DNA of 64,000 nucleotides from Betaproteobacteria bacterium (GCA_016234655.1 JACRAU010000014.1:1-64000), one strand, 5' to 3'; numbered from the stretch's first letter, positions 7,061 to 16,181 are shown. Program-made: numbers and translations. The notes: a model not told the origin generated them from the letters alone.

Positions 7061-8449
7061 TTATTGGGTGTTGTATCCGCCACCATAATCCTCCAGCCTG
7101 ATCTCGACCGGAGTCTCGTTCTTGTCGGCCGCGTCTTCCAAAACCAGGCCCGGGAAACTCAGCACGATGGCGACCATGAGCAACTGGACGATGACGAAGG
7201 GGATCGCGCCCCAATAGATATCGCCCGTCCTCACCGCTTTCGGCGCGACGCTACGCAGATAGAACAAGGCGAAGCCGAACGGCGGATGCATGAACGAGGT
7301 CTGCATATTGATGCCGAGCAACACGCCGAACCAGACCAGGTCGATGCCCAGCTTCTGCGCCACCGGCGCGAGCAGGGGCACGATGATGAAGGCGATCTCG
7401 AAGAAATCCAGGAAGAAGGCCAAGACGAAGATCAGGATGTTCACCACGATCAGGAAACCGAGTTCGCCGCCCGGCAAGGCGGTCAGCAGGCCCTCGACCC
7501 ACAGGTCGCCATCGACGCCACGGAACACCAGCGAGAACACGGTGGAACCGATCAGGATGAAGATCACGAAGCTGGTGAGCTTGGCCGTGCTGTCCATCGC
7601 CTGCTTGAGCAAGTCGAGGTTCAGTCGCTTATTGGCCAGGGCCAGGATCAAGGCACCGGCCGCCCCCATCGCGCCGCCCTCGGTCGGCGTCGCGATGCCG
7701 AGGAAGATCGTGCCCAACACCAGAAAGACCAAGACCAACGGCGGCACCAACGAAACCAGCGCCTTGCGCAGCAGTGCCAGGCCGCGCAAGGCGCGCGCCT
7801 CCGGCGGCAAGGCCGGCGCGGCGGCCGGCCTGATCGTCGAGACCAGGAAGACATAGCCGACATAGAGCGCCGCCAACACCAGGCTCGGGATCAGCGCCCC
7901 CTTGTACATATCGCCGACCGAGGCACCCAACTGGTCGGCCAGCACGATCAGCACCAGCGAAGGCGGGATGATCTGGGCCAAGGTGCCCGAGGCGGCGATC
8001 ACGCCGGTGGCCAGGCGCGTGTCGTAGCCGTAGCGCAGCATGATCGGCAGCGAGATCAGCCCCATCGCGATCACCGAGGCGGCCACCACGCCGGTGGTCG
8101 CGGCCAGCAAGGCGCCGACGAAGATCACCGAATAGGCCAGGCCGCCGCGCACCGGGCCGAACAACTGACCCAGGGTGTCGAGCAGTTCCTCGGCCATGCC
8201 GCTGCGCTCCAGGATCAAGCCCATGAAGGTGAAGAACGGGATCGCCAGCAAGACCGAGTTCGACATGATGCCGAACACCCGGTCGGGCAGCGCCTGCATC
8301 AAGGAGAACTCGAAAAAGCCCTGGCCGATGCCGACGAACATGAACAGCAGGCCATTGGCCGCGAGCGAGAAGGCGACCGGATAGCCGAGCAGCAGAAAGA
8401 CCACCAGCCCCAGGAACATCAACGGCGCCATGACTTCGAAGCCGATCAT
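7061..8449 (-). CDS. dctM: TRAP transporter large permease, DctM family
   Basis: A 462-aa very hydrophobic protein that forms the Na+-coupled transport channel of a TRAP system. The N-terminus MIGFEVMAPLMFLGLVVFLL and repeated GxxxPxxxE-like membrane segments match DctM, as does the usual size (about 425-465 aa). Its ATG overlaps the dctQ stop (ATGA), which fixes the start; the open frame continues upstream only in shadow. It probably works with DctQ and the Tat-exported binding protein at 4445. Confidence 0.94.
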   Translation of the reverse strand: MIGFEVMAPLMFLGLVVFLLLGYPVAFSLAANGLLFMFVGIGQGFFEFSLMQALPDRVFGIMSNSVLLAIPFFTFMGLILERSGMAEELLDTLGQLFGPVRGGLAYSVIFVGALLAATTGVVAASVIAMGLISLPIMLRYGYDTRLATGVIAASGTLAQIIPPSLVLIVLADQLGASVGDMYKGALIPSLVLAALYVGYVFLVSTIRPAAAPALPPEARALRGLALLRKALVSLVPPLVLVFLVLGTIFLGIATPTEGGAMGAAGALILALANKRLNLDLLKQAMDSTAKLTSFVIFILIGSTVFSLVFRGVDGDLWVEGLLTALPGGELGFLIVVNILIFVLAFFLDFFEIAFIIVPLLAPVAQKLGIDLVWFGVLLGINMQTSFMHPPFGFALFYLRSVAPKAVRTGDIYWGAIPFVIVQLLMVAIVLSFPGLVLEDAADKNETPVEIRLEDYGGGYNTQ

Positions 8450-8988
8450 AGGTGTTCCTCGGCGCGTTCTTGCGTCGGCTCGCCCATGCCGGCGAGAAAG
8501 GCCAGGCGCTTGATGATCTCCGACAAGCCCTGCAAGGCCAGCAGGCCGAAACCCACCGGGATCAACAACTTCACCGGCCAGCGCAACAGGCCGCCGGCAT
8601 CGGGCGAGGTCTCGCCGATCGCGTAGGACTCGGCAAAACCGGTCCACGACAACCACATGATCAGCAGCGCCGTCGGCAGCAGGAAGAGCAGGCCGCCGAC
8701 CACGTCGATCAGCGCCCGCGCCTTCGGCGACAAGCGGCCATAGATCACATCGATGCGGACATGGCCGTTGTGCTTGAGCGTGTAACCGGCGCCCAAGAGA
8801 AAGATGCCGCCGAACAGATACCACTGGATTTCCAGCCAGGCATTGGAGCTCAGCTCGAAACCGTAGCGGCTGACGGCATTGCCGGCCGAGACCAACACGA
8901 CGATCAACACCAGCCAATAGGCCACGCGCCCGACACGCTCGTTCAAGGCATCGATAAAACGGGACAAGCGCAACAGCCCGCTCAGCAT
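8446..8988 (-). CDS. dctQ: TRAP transporter small permease, DctQ family
   Basis: A 180-aa membrane protein with four predicted helices (about 23-43, 55-72, 96-115, 138-158). It contains the DctQ-type segment SNAWLEIQWYLFGGIFLLGA and the conserved NGHVRIDVI loop. It forms the membrane scaffold with DctM. The gene starts 5 nt after pmbA and its stop overlaps the dctM start, so pmbA-dctQ-dctM form one operon. Confidence 0.93.
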   Translation of the reverse strand: MLSGLLRLSRFIDALNERVGRVAYWLVLIVVLVSAGNAVSRYGFELSSNAWLEIQWYLFGGIFLLGAGYTLKHNGHVRIDVIYGRLSPKARALIDVVGGLLFLLPTALLIMWLSWTGFAESYAIGETSPDAGGLLRWPVKLLIPVGFGLLALQGLSEIIKRLAFLAGMGEPTQERAEEHL

Positions 8989-8993
8989 GCCGA

Positions 8994-10334
8994 TCAGTCC
9001 CCGGCCACCGTCATATTGCCGACCAGGATCGAGCCGACCTGGCGCGAGCCGCGCGTTTCGACATCGGTGCCGATGGCGACGATGTCTTTGAACATGTCCT
9101 TGAGATTGCCGGCCACGGTGATCTCCTCGACCGGATAGGCGATCTCGCCGTTCTCCACCCAAAAGCCGGCGGCGCCGCGCGAATAGTCGCCGGTCACCAT
9201 GTTCAGGCCATGGCCGAGCAGTTCGGTCACCAGCAAGCCCGTGCCCAGCTTCTTCAGCAGCGCGGCGAAATCCTCGCCGGTCGCCGGCACGATCAGGTTG
9301 TGGTTGCCGCCGGCGTTGCCGGTGCTCTGCATGCCGAGCTTGCGCGCGCTGTAGCTGGACAGGAAATAGCCCTCCACCCGGCCGTCCTTCACCACATCGC
9401 GGTCGCGCGTCGCCACGCCCTCGGAATCGAACGGCGAACTGGCCAGACCTTTCGGAATGAACGGCCGCTCCTGAATCTGCACGAAATCGGGAAACACTTG
9501 CCGGCCCAGGCTGTCGAGCAGGAAGCTCGACTTGCGATAGAGATGGCCGCCGGACACGGCCGAGACATAGCTCGCGATCAGGCCGGTCGCGATCGGCGCC
9601 TCGAACAACACCGGGCACTGCCGGGTACCGAGCTTGCGCCCGTTCAGCCGGCGCACCGTGCGCTCGCCGGCGCGGCGGCCCACCGCCTCGGCGCTGTCCA
9701 GGTCGGCCGCGGCACGGGCGGTGGTGTACCAATAGTCGCGCTGCATCGCGCCATCCTGTTCGGCGATCACCACGCAGGACACGCTCTGCCGGCTGGTCGG
9801 ATAGCCGCCGACGAAGCCGAGCGAATTGGCATAGACGAACTGCGAGGCCTGACTGCTGACGCTGGCGCCCTCGGAGTTCGTGATGCGCTTGTCGACCGCG
9901 AAGGCGGCCGCCTCGGCGACTCGGGCGATCTCCGCCGCGCCGTCCACGTCGATTGTCCAGGGGTAAAACAAATCCAGGTCGGGCGAGTTCTTCGCCAGCA
10001 ATGCGGCGTCGGCCAGACCGGAGCAATCGTCCTCGGCGGTGAAGCGGGCGATGGCCAGGGCCTTGTCCACCGTGCGCGCCAACGCGTCGCGCGAGAAATC
10101 CGAGGTCGAGGCATGGCCCCGGCACTGGCCGAGATAGACGGTGACGCCGATGCCCTTGTCCTTGTTGTATTCGACCGTCTCGACCTCGCCCTTGCGCACC
10201 GACACGGACTGGCCCATGCCTTCGGAGACCTCGGTCTCGGCCGCGCTCACGCCGGCGGCCTTGGCCAGCTCCAATACTTGGCCGGCCAGATCGCGCAGGG
10301 TGTCGGGGGAATAACTGAAGCGGGATGCGCTCAC
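8994..10334 (-). CDS. pmbA: Metalloprotease PmbA (TldE)
   Basis: A 446-aa protein of the TldD/PmbA (U62) family. TldD-TldE proteases degrade unfolded peptides and mature some ribosomal peptides; PmbA is the non-catalytic partner in the known complex. The N-terminal half has the family pattern VSVRKGEVETVEYNKDKG (49-66), and the C-terminal half has GNAGGNHNLIV and the closing TDVETRGSRQVGSILVGNM. tldD itself is not in the window. It is the first gene of the operon with dctQM, a functionally unrelated pairing. Confidence 0.95.
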   Translation of the reverse strand: MSASRFSYSPDTLRDLAGQVLELAKAAGVSAAETEVSEGMGQSVSVRKGEVETVEYNKDKGIGVTVYLGQCRGHASTSDFSRDALARTVDKALAIARFTAEDDCSGLADAALLAKNSPDLDLFYPWTIDVDGAAEIARVAEAAAFAVDKRITNSEGASVSSQASQFVYANSLGFVGGYPTSRQSVSCVVIAEQDGAMQRDYWYTTARAAADLDSAEAVGRRAGERTVRRLNGRKLGTRQCPVLFEAPIATGLIASYVSAVSGGHLYRKSSFLLDSLGRQVFPDFVQIQERPFIPKGLASSPFDSEGVATRDRDVVKDGRVEGYFLSSYSARKLGMQSTGNAGGNHNLIVPATGEDFAALLKKLGTGLLVTELLGHGLNMVTGDYSRGAAGFWVENGEIAYPVEEITVAGNLKDMFKDIVAIGTDVETRGSRQVGSILVGNMTVAGD

Positions 10335-10397
10335 GGTGGGTCTCGTAGCTAAATAAAGCCGTTATGATACCAACCTTGAACCAGCAAGCCCGATGCC

Positions 10398-10898
10398 ATG
10401 GAAGACGAACACGAAGAATTTGAACCCGCCCCCCCCAGCAAATCGCAGAAAAAGCGGGAAATGCACGCCCTGCAAGACCTCGGCGAGGAACTGGTCGCGC
10501 TGTCGCAAGACCGCCTGGACAAACTCGACCTGCCCGATGCCCTGTACGACGCGGTAATGGACGCCCGCCGCTTCACCAAGCACGAAGCCCGGCGCCGGCA
10601 GATGCAGTTCATCGGCAAGGTCATGCGCGACATCGACACCGATCCCATCGCCGAACAACTGGCCGAGATCAAGGGCGAATCCGACACGGCCAAGGCCCAC
10701 TTCCATGCCCTGGAGCGCTGGCGCGACCGGCTGCTTGCCGACGACGCCGCGCTGACCGAATGGCTGGCCCAGCACCCGAGCGACGACATCCAGCAATTGC
10801 GCAACCTGATCCGCAACGCGCGCAAGGAGGCGGCCGACAACAAACCGCCCAAATCGAGCCGACTGCTGTTCCGCTGGTTGCGCGAGCAGGCCGAATAG
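10398..10898 (+). CDS. darP: Ribosome-associated protein DarP (YjgA/DUF615)
   Basis: A 166-aa acidic-to-basic helical protein. The family motifs EPAPPSKSQKKREMHALQDL (about 9-28) and ARRRQMQFIGKVMRDID (63-79) identify it as YjgA/DarP, which helps late 50S ribosomal subunit assembly. It stands alone, divergent from pmbA, and is followed by a bidirectional terminator shared with soeC. Confidence 0.94.
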   Translation: MEDEHEEFEPAPPSKSQKKREMHALQDLGEELVALSQDRLDKLDLPDALYDAVMDARRFTKHEARRRQMQFIGKVMRDIDTDPIAEQLAEIKGESDTAKAHFHALERWRDRLLADDAALTEWLAQHPSDDIQQLRNLIRNARKEAADNKPPKSSRLLFRWLREQAE

Positions 10899-10914
10899 CC
10901 GCGGCAATAAAGCA

Positions 10915-10946
10915 AAAAGGCGGGTGAGCGATCACCCGCCTTTTTT
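10915..10946. terminator. Bidirectional terminator between darP and soeC
   Basis: GGCGGGTGA/TCACCCGCC form a 9-bp stem around GCGA-like loop bases, with AAAAA on the left and TTTTTT on the right. It can stop transcription of darP (plus) and of the soe operon (minus). Confidence 0.92.
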
Positions 10947-10966
10947 CATTCCGCCGCCGGCCGCGT

Positions 10967-11950
10967 TCAGCCGACGATCTGGTAATACAGGTTCTGCGGA
11001 TGATTGGCCTGGGCGAAGAAGAACCAGCGCTCGAACAACAGGCCGACATACTGGGCGACGAAGGCCAGCAGGAACAGGCTGCCATCGCCCAAGGCCAGGC
11101 CGGCCCACAACATCAACAGCGGCACGGCGAACGTCAGCACCAGGAAGGCCCACTTCACCGACTTGAGCATGACCACGGTCGCGCCGTGGAAGTATTCGCG
11201 GGTGTTGTAGGCGCCGCCCATCATGCCCATGGATTTCTGCTGCACCTTGGTGTGGCGCACGCCGATGGCGGTCTGCATGGTGGACTTGCGCTTGATCCGG
11301 CCGTTGCGGAACAGCGCGGCGGCACGGGTGACCAGGCCGGCCAGGGTCAACACGATGGCCCAGGTGCCGAAGAACTGCACCAGGCCGGGGGCGGCGCCGG
11401 CGGCATACCAGGTGGCCAAGGTGAAGCCGGAGGCGGTGCCGAGCAGGAAGTAGTTCACCGGGGTCAGCGCGCAGGCCCATTCCTGCAGGAACTTCACCGC
11501 CGCGTAGATCATGCCGGTGCAGACGAACAGGCCGATCGCGGCCACGGCGGTGGCGATGCCGACGGTCAGCGGCAACTGGCCCTCGACGCCCCAGCCATAC
11601 AAATCGGCATCGAGGCCGAAGTAATAGACCGCCATGTAGATGAAGGTCAGGCCGATCATGATCGGCAGGGCGATCAGCTCGCGCGACAGCCAGGAGGTGC
11701 GCCACTGGCTCATGCCGCGCCAGGCGCGGGTGATGAAGTAGCTGGGCTTGCCCAGGTGGAACACGGCGGCGAACAAGCCGCCGAGCAGGAACAGCAAGGC
11801 GATGAAGCTGCCCGTCGCGAAGAACGCGTCCGGCTGGGCCGGCAGTATCTTGGCCATGCCGTAGGCCTGAGCACTGAACAGGGCCAGCAACAGGCCCTGG
11901 CCGACGCCGATCAGCGTCGTCAGAAAGATCACGGAAAATGCGGGATGCAT
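10967..11950 (-). CDS. soeC: Sulfite dehydrogenase membrane anchor, SoeC/DmsC-like
   Basis: A 327-aa integral membrane protein of the DmsC family with about eight helices. It begins MHPAFSVIFLTTLIGVGQGL. It would anchor the FeS and molybdenum subunits to the cytoplasmic membrane and pass electrons to quinone. It is third in the soeA-soeB-soeC order on the minus strand, 88 nt after soeB; that gap holds a heptad palindrome. The DMSO-reductase anchor family is certain; sulfite as substrate is inferred from the whole cluster. Confidence 0.82.
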   Translation of the reverse strand: MHPAFSVIFLTTLIGVGQGLLLALFSAQAYGMAKILPAQPDAFFATGSFIALLFLLGGLFAAVFHLGKPSYFITRAWRGMSQWRTSWLSRELIALPIMIGLTFIYMAVYYFGLDADLYGWGVEGQLPLTVGIATAVAAIGLFVCTGMIYAAVKFLQEWACALTPVNYFLLGTASGFTLATWYAAGAAPGLVQFFGTWAIVLTLAGLVTRAAALFRNGRIKRKSTMQTAIGVRHTKVQQKSMGMMGGAYNTREYFHGATVVMLKSVKWAFLVLTFAVPLLMLWAGLALGDGSLFLLAFVAQYVGLLFERWFFFAQANHPQNLYYQIVG

Positions 11951-11970
11951 AGAATTCTCCAGGCTTGCGG

Positions 11971-12033
11971 CGGGAGGCCCGAGGCGAGAGGCTTGGGAAT
12001 CCTCCCCCGCCTCTCGCCCCTCGCCTCTCGCCC
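11971..12033. repeat. Palindrome of heptanucleotide units (unit AGGCGAG) between soeB and soeC
   Basis: The left arm reads GGAGGCCCG, AGGCGAG, AGGCTTG. The right arm is the reverse complement of GGGCGAG, AGGCGAG, GGGCGAG, AGGCGG. The units are 7 nt long and the arms pair imperfectly around GGGAATCC. Same architecture as 2780-2846 and 40702-40820, with a different unit. Confidence 0.8.
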
Positions 12034-12038
12034 GTTTA

Positions 12039-12764
12039 TCACATGAGCCAATCGTCGAGCGTGGTGTCCGTGCTCGTCTCGTGGCGGATGTCTTCTTTCT
12101 TGAGCGGGTTGTCGGCCCGCTTCAGCTCATCCTCGTGGATGTGCATCTTGGTCTTGCGCCGCGGCAGGTAATGGTTGGCCGGCTTGGTGCCCCACTCGGG
12201 CATCAGCTGGTAACCGCCGCTCTCGCGGATCGCGACCGAGACCTCGGAGTCCGGATCGTGCACGTCGCCGAACAGGCGGGCGCTGGTCGGGCAGGAGATC
12301 ACGCAGGCCGGCTTGCGCCGATCCTCCGGGATGCTCTGGTCGTAGATGCGGTCGACGCAGAGGGTGCACTTCTTCATCACCTTCTGGTTCTCGTCGAACT
12401 CGCGGGCGCCGTACGGGCAGGCCCAGGAGCAGTACTTGCAGCCGATGCACTTGTCGTAGTCGACCAGCACGATGCCGTCTTCCTTACGCTTGTAGGAGGC
12501 ACCGGTCGGACACACCGGCACGCAAGGCGCATCCTCGCAATGCAGGCAGGACTTGGGAAAGTGGATGGTCTCGGTGCAGGGGAATTCGCCGACCTCATAG
12601 GTCTGCACCCGGTTGAAGAAGGTGCCGGTCGGGTTTTCGCCATAGGGCCGGTCGTCGAACATCGGGCCGGCCTGGCCGGAGGTGTTCCACTGCTTGCAGC
12701 TGGTCACGCAGGCGTGGCAGCCGACGCAAACGTTGAGGTCGATGACTAGGGCTAGTTGGGTCAT
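12039..12764 (-). CDS. soeB: Sulfite dehydrogenase iron-sulfur subunit, SoeB/DmsB-like
   Basis: A 241-aa ferredoxin-type protein with four Cys clusters, each able to hold [4Fe-4S]: CVGCHACVTSC, CEDAPCVPVCP, CIGCKYCSWACP and CTLCVDRI with a later CVISCP. It lacks a signal peptide, so it is cytoplasmic. It relays electrons from the molybdenum subunit (soeA) to the membrane anchor. It lies 74 nt after soeA, and the gap holds a GTAGGAG palindrome. Confidence 0.88.
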   Translation of the reverse strand: MTQLALVIDLNVCVGCHACVTSCKQWNTSGQAGPMFDDRPYGENPTGTFFNRVQTYEVGEFPCTETIHFPKSCLHCEDAPCVPVCPTGASYKRKEDGIVLVDYDKCIGCKYCSWACPYGAREFDENQKVMKKCTLCVDRIYDQSIPEDRRKPACVISCPTSARLFGDVHDPDSEVSVAIRESGGYQLMPEWGTKPANHYLPRRKTKMHIHEDELKRADNPLKKEDIRHETSTDTTLDDWLM

Positions 12765-12786
12765 AAACTCTTGTCCTCAAAAAGAC

Positions 12787-12842
12787 GTAGGAGGCCCGTC
12801 CCCGGGCCGAAAAGCACTTCGCGGCGAGGACGCCGCTCCTAC
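12787..12842. repeat. GTAGGAG-type REP palindrome overlapping the soeA stop codon
   Basis: The arms GTAGGAGGCCCGTCCCCGGG and, on the other strand, GTAGGAGCGGCGTCCTCGCC form a long imperfect hairpin. The TAG of the outer arm supplies the soeA stop codon (12839-12841). A related but more decayed palindrome lies at 57924-58014. Confidence 0.82.
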
Positions 12843-15721
12843 GGTTTCTTGCCTCCCGCGAAGTAGCTCAGCCAGGGGCGGCGAGCAGGCGTGCCGGGCG
12901 CGGATGGAACGGGGTCGAACTGCGGCCACGAGACCTTTTCTTCGTCGTCGCCGGCCTTGTAGAGGCGCACGCGCACGTCGTACCAGGCGGCCTGGCCCGT
13001 GATCGGATCGGAGTTGGAAACATGGGCGCCCGCCTCGTGCGCCGGCAGCTCTTCGCTGATCACGTGGTTGAGCAGGAAGCCCTGCTTGGCCTCGTTGGCG
13101 TTCGGCTCCAGGTTCCAGGCGCCGGCGGCCTTGCCGATGGCGTTCCAGGTCCACACCGTGCCGGGCTCCAGCGCCTCGGAGAAGCGGCACATGCAACGCA
13201 CCTTGCCGTGCATGGACTCGACCCATATCCAGTCGCCGTCGGCGATGCCTTGGGCGGCGGCGGTCTTCGGATTCACGTACAGATAGTTGTAGGTGTGGAT
13301 CTGGCGCAGCCAGGCATTCTGCGAATCCCAGGAGTGGTACATCGCCATCGGCCGCTGAGTCACCGCGTTGAGCGGATACTTGTGCTTGTCCGACAGCTGC
13401 GACTCGATCGGCTCGTAGAAGAACGGCAACGGGTCGAAGTAGGTCTCGATCCGCTTGCGCAGGTGTTGCGGCGGCTGGCGGCCGTCGGTCTTGCCCTGGG
13501 CGGCCAGGCGGAACTTCTGTAGCACTTCCGAGTAGATGTGGATGTTGATCGGCTCGGCGTAACGGGTGAGGCCGTGCGCCTGCGCCCACTGCAAATAGCC
13601 CTGGTTCCAGTTGCGCATGTACTGGTAGGACTTGGGCAGGTGGTGGTGATAGACGCAGTTGTTCTTCTCGTACATCTGCCACTGGTTGGGGTTGGGCTCG
13701 CCGCGCATGGACTTCTCGCCGCCCTTGCCGCGCCAGCCGGCGAGGAAGCCGATGCCGGAACCGGGCGCGGTCTCGAAGTTGGTGATGAAGTCGGGGTAGT
13801 CGCGGTACTTGCGCGTGCCGTCCGCCTTGACGAAGACCGGCAGCTTCAAGCGCGAGCCCAGCTCGATCAGCACCTCCTGGAACGGCTTGCACTCGCCGGT
13901 CGGCGGCAGCACCGGGATGCGCACGGAATCGACCGGGCCGTCGAATTCGGAGATCGGCCGGTCGAGCATGGACATCACGTCGTGACGTTCAAGATAGGTG
14001 GTATCCGGCAGCACCAGGTCGGCGAAGGCGGTCATCTCCGACTGGAAGGCATCGGCCACGATCAGGAACGGGATCTTGTACTCGCCGTTCTCGTCCTTGT
14101 CGTTCAGCATCTTGCGCACCTGCTCGGCATTCATGGTCGAGTTCCACGACATGTTGGCCATGAAGATCAGCAGGGTGTCGATGCTGTAGGGGTCGCCGCG
14201 CCAGGCGTTGGTGATGACGTTGTGCATCAGGCCGTGCACCGACAGCGGGTATTCCCAGGAGAAGGCCTTGTCGATCCGCACCGGATTGCCCTGCTCGTCG
14301 ACGAACAGGTCGTCCGGATCGGCCGGCCAGCCCAGCGGCATGCCGTTGAGCGGGGTATCCGGCTGCACGTCCTCGGGGCCCTTCGGCGTCTTCGGGCACG
14401 GCGGAATCGGCCGCGGGAACGGCGCCTTGTGGCGGAAGCCGCCCGGCCGGTCGATGGTGCCGAGGATGGACATCAGGATGGCCAGGGCACGGATGCTCTG
14501 GAAACCGTTCGAATGAGCGGCCAGGCCGCGCATGGCATGGAAGGCGACCGGGTTGCCGGTGATGGTCTTGTGCTCGACATCCCAGGAATCGGTCCAGGCG
14601 ATCGGCAGTTCGATCTTCTCGTCGCGCGCGGTGATGCCCATCTCGTGCGCCAGACGGCGGATGGTCTCGGCCGGGATGCCGGTGATGTCGGCCGCCCACT
14701 CCGGGGTGTACTGCTCGACCCGCTCGGCCAGCAACTGGAAGGAAGGCTTGACCGGGGTGCCGTCGGACAGCTTGAACTCGCCCAACAGACGCGGGTCCAC
14801 GCCCAGGGTGTGGGTGGACACCGGGCGGTTCAGCTCGCGGTCCCACCACAGCTTGTTCTGGGCGTCGAAGCAGCCCTCCTCGGGCGGCACCTCGAAGCGG
14901 ACGAACATGCCGTACTCGGGGCTCGCCGGATCCAGGTTCACCAGCTCGGCGGCGTTGGAATACTTGGCCAGGAAGTCGCGGTCGTACAGGCCCTGCTTGA
15001 TGATCTCGTGGATCAGGGCCAAGAGCAGCGCGCCGTCGGTGCCCGGCTTGATCGGGATCCACTCGTCGGCGATGGCGGAATAGCCGGTGCGCACCGGGTT
15101 GATCGAGATGAAGCGGCCGCCGTTGCGCTTGAACTTGGACAGCGCGATCTTGAGCGGGTTGGAGTGATGGTCCTCGGCGGTGCCGATCATGACGAACAGC
15201 TTGGCCCGGTCGAGATCGGGCCCGCCGAATTCCCAGAACGAGCCGCCGATGGTGTAGATCATGCCGGCCGCCATGTTGACCGAGCAGAAGCCGCCGTGCG
15301 CCGCGTAGTTGGGCGTGCCGTAGTTCTTGGCGAACAGGCCGGTCAGCGCCTGCATCTGGTCGCGGCCGGTGAAGATGGCGAACCGCTTGGGGTCGGTGGC
15401 GCGGATCTTGGCCAGGCGCTCTTCCATGATGGCGAAGGCCTCGTCCCAAGAGATCTCCTCGAACTCGCCGCGGCCGCGGTCGGCGCCGGGCTTGCGGCGT
15501 AGCGGCTTGGTCAGGCGGGCCGGGGAATACTGTTTCATGATGCCGGAGGAACCCTTGGCGCAAAGCACGCCCTGGTTCAGCGGGTGGTCGGGGTTGCCCT
15601 CGATAAAACGCACTTCACCGTTTTTCAGGTGAACTTTAATGCCGCAACGGCAGGCGCACATATAACAGGTCGTGGTGCGCACTTCTTCATGCACCGGCTG
15701 TTCCGTGGTCGTCGTGTTCAT
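12839..15721 (-). CDS. soeA: Sulfite dehydrogenase molybdopterin subunit, SoeA-like (cytoplasmic DMSO-reductase family)
   Basis: A 960-aa molybdopterin guanine dinucleotide oxidoreductase. The N-terminal [4Fe-4S] site is C19-x2-C22-x3-C26 with C54. There is no twin-arginine signal before it, so the enzyme is cytoplasmic, as for SoeA and unlike DmsA, PsrA or TtrA. Size and the following DmsB- and DmsC-like genes match SoeABC, which oxidises sulfite to sulfate and reduces quinone in sulfur oxidisers. The alternative is another cytoplasmic complex-iron-sulfur molybdoenzyme. The TAG stop lies within a REP palindrome. Confidence 0.82.
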   Translation of the reverse strand: MNTTTTEQPVHEEVRTTTCYMCACRCGIKVHLKNGEVRFIEGNPDHPLNQGVLCAKGSSGIMKQYSPARLTKPLRRKPGADRGRGEFEEISWDEAFAIMEERLAKIRATDPKRFAIFTGRDQMQALTGLFAKNYGTPNYAAHGGFCSVNMAAGMIYTIGGSFWEFGGPDLDRAKLFVMIGTAEDHHSNPLKIALSKFKRNGGRFISINPVRTGYSAIADEWIPIKPGTDGALLLALIHEIIKQGLYDRDFLAKYSNAAELVNLDPASPEYGMFVRFEVPPEEGCFDAQNKLWWDRELNRPVSTHTLGVDPRLLGEFKLSDGTPVKPSFQLLAERVEQYTPEWAADITGIPAETIRRLAHEMGITARDEKIELPIAWTDSWDVEHKTITGNPVAFHAMRGLAAHSNGFQSIRALAILMSILGTIDRPGGFRHKAPFPRPIPPCPKTPKGPEDVQPDTPLNGMPLGWPADPDDLFVDEQGNPVRIDKAFSWEYPLSVHGLMHNVITNAWRGDPYSIDTLLIFMANMSWNSTMNAEQVRKMLNDKDENGEYKIPFLIVADAFQSEMTAFADLVLPDTTYLERHDVMSMLDRPISEFDGPVDSVRIPVLPPTGECKPFQEVLIELGSRLKLPVFVKADGTRKYRDYPDFITNFETAPGSGIGFLAGWRGKGGEKSMRGEPNPNQWQMYEKNNCVYHHHLPKSYQYMRNWNQGYLQWAQAHGLTRYAEPINIHIYSEVLQKFRLAAQGKTDGRQPPQHLRKRIETYFDPLPFFYEPIESQLSDKHKYPLNAVTQRPMAMYHSWDSQNAWLRQIHTYNYLYVNPKTAAAQGIADGDWIWVESMHGKVRCMCRFSEALEPGTVWTWNAIGKAAGAWNLEPNANEAKQGFLLNHVISEELPAHEAGAHVSNSDPITGQAAWYDVRVRLYKAGDDEEKVSWPQFDPVPSAPGTPARRPWLSYFAGGKKP

Positions 15722-16181
15722 AGTGGCTCTTCTGTATTCTCAAACAATCCGCCCGCCATCGCGGCAACCGCCGCGGGTCGGACAGCACGCTGGAACGCCA
15801 AACCGATGATCCCCGCCGGGCGGAGACGGCCGAAGCGCCCCGGTCAATAAAAAGATTAGCATTTTCTCATATACCAAGTCATTTGATCGAGTGTTTTTAC
15901 CGAGTCCAAACCCTATTCCAGGCAGGGGCAAGGCGTATACTGGCCGTCATGAACGCCTTGCCCCGCCTCGCGCCCGCCCGTTTCCCTCTCTCCTTGCTCT
16001 CTCCCAGAGGGGGAGAGGGACACAGGCTCGCTACGCGAGTTTCATGCCAACCGGTCCATACGGACCAGCCGAACGGGTACTTTCTGCTTGGGCAGGCCGG
16101 CACGATATTCCGCTATCATCCGGCATGAACCGACAGCCGCCCGGACTTTCTACCCGGTATGCCATCCGCTAGGTAAACACC
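15722..16181. other. Long intergenic region between soeA and the GGDEF-EAL gene
   Basis: 460 nt between divergent genes. The part nearest soeA is GC-rich with short inverted arms. An AT-rich tract at about 15845-15900 is the likely place for the soeA promoter, but no convincing -35/-10 pair was found. A CCCTCTC palindrome lies at 15981-16020. Open frames here are short and do not resemble known proteins. Confidence 0.6.
15981..16020. repeat. CCCTCTC/GGGAGAGGG palindrome
   Basis: TTTCCCTCTCTCC and CTCTCTCCC face GAGGGGGAGAGGGA around a short centre. Same family as 3645-3680 and 46248-46306. Confidence 0.75.

Noticed and set aside
7064-8626. 520-aa plus-strand frame opposite dctM/dctQ
   Set aside because: Antisense frame rich in Gln, Arg, Asp and His; a mirror of membrane codons, not a known protein.
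13538-15502. 654-aa plus-strand frame opposite soeA
   Set aside because: Antisense to a well supported molybdoenzyme; no recognisable domain.
15891-16172. 93-aa frame in the soeA-GGDEF gap
   Set aside because: It runs through a palindromic repeat, is rich in Pro/Arg/Gly, and has no family resemblance.
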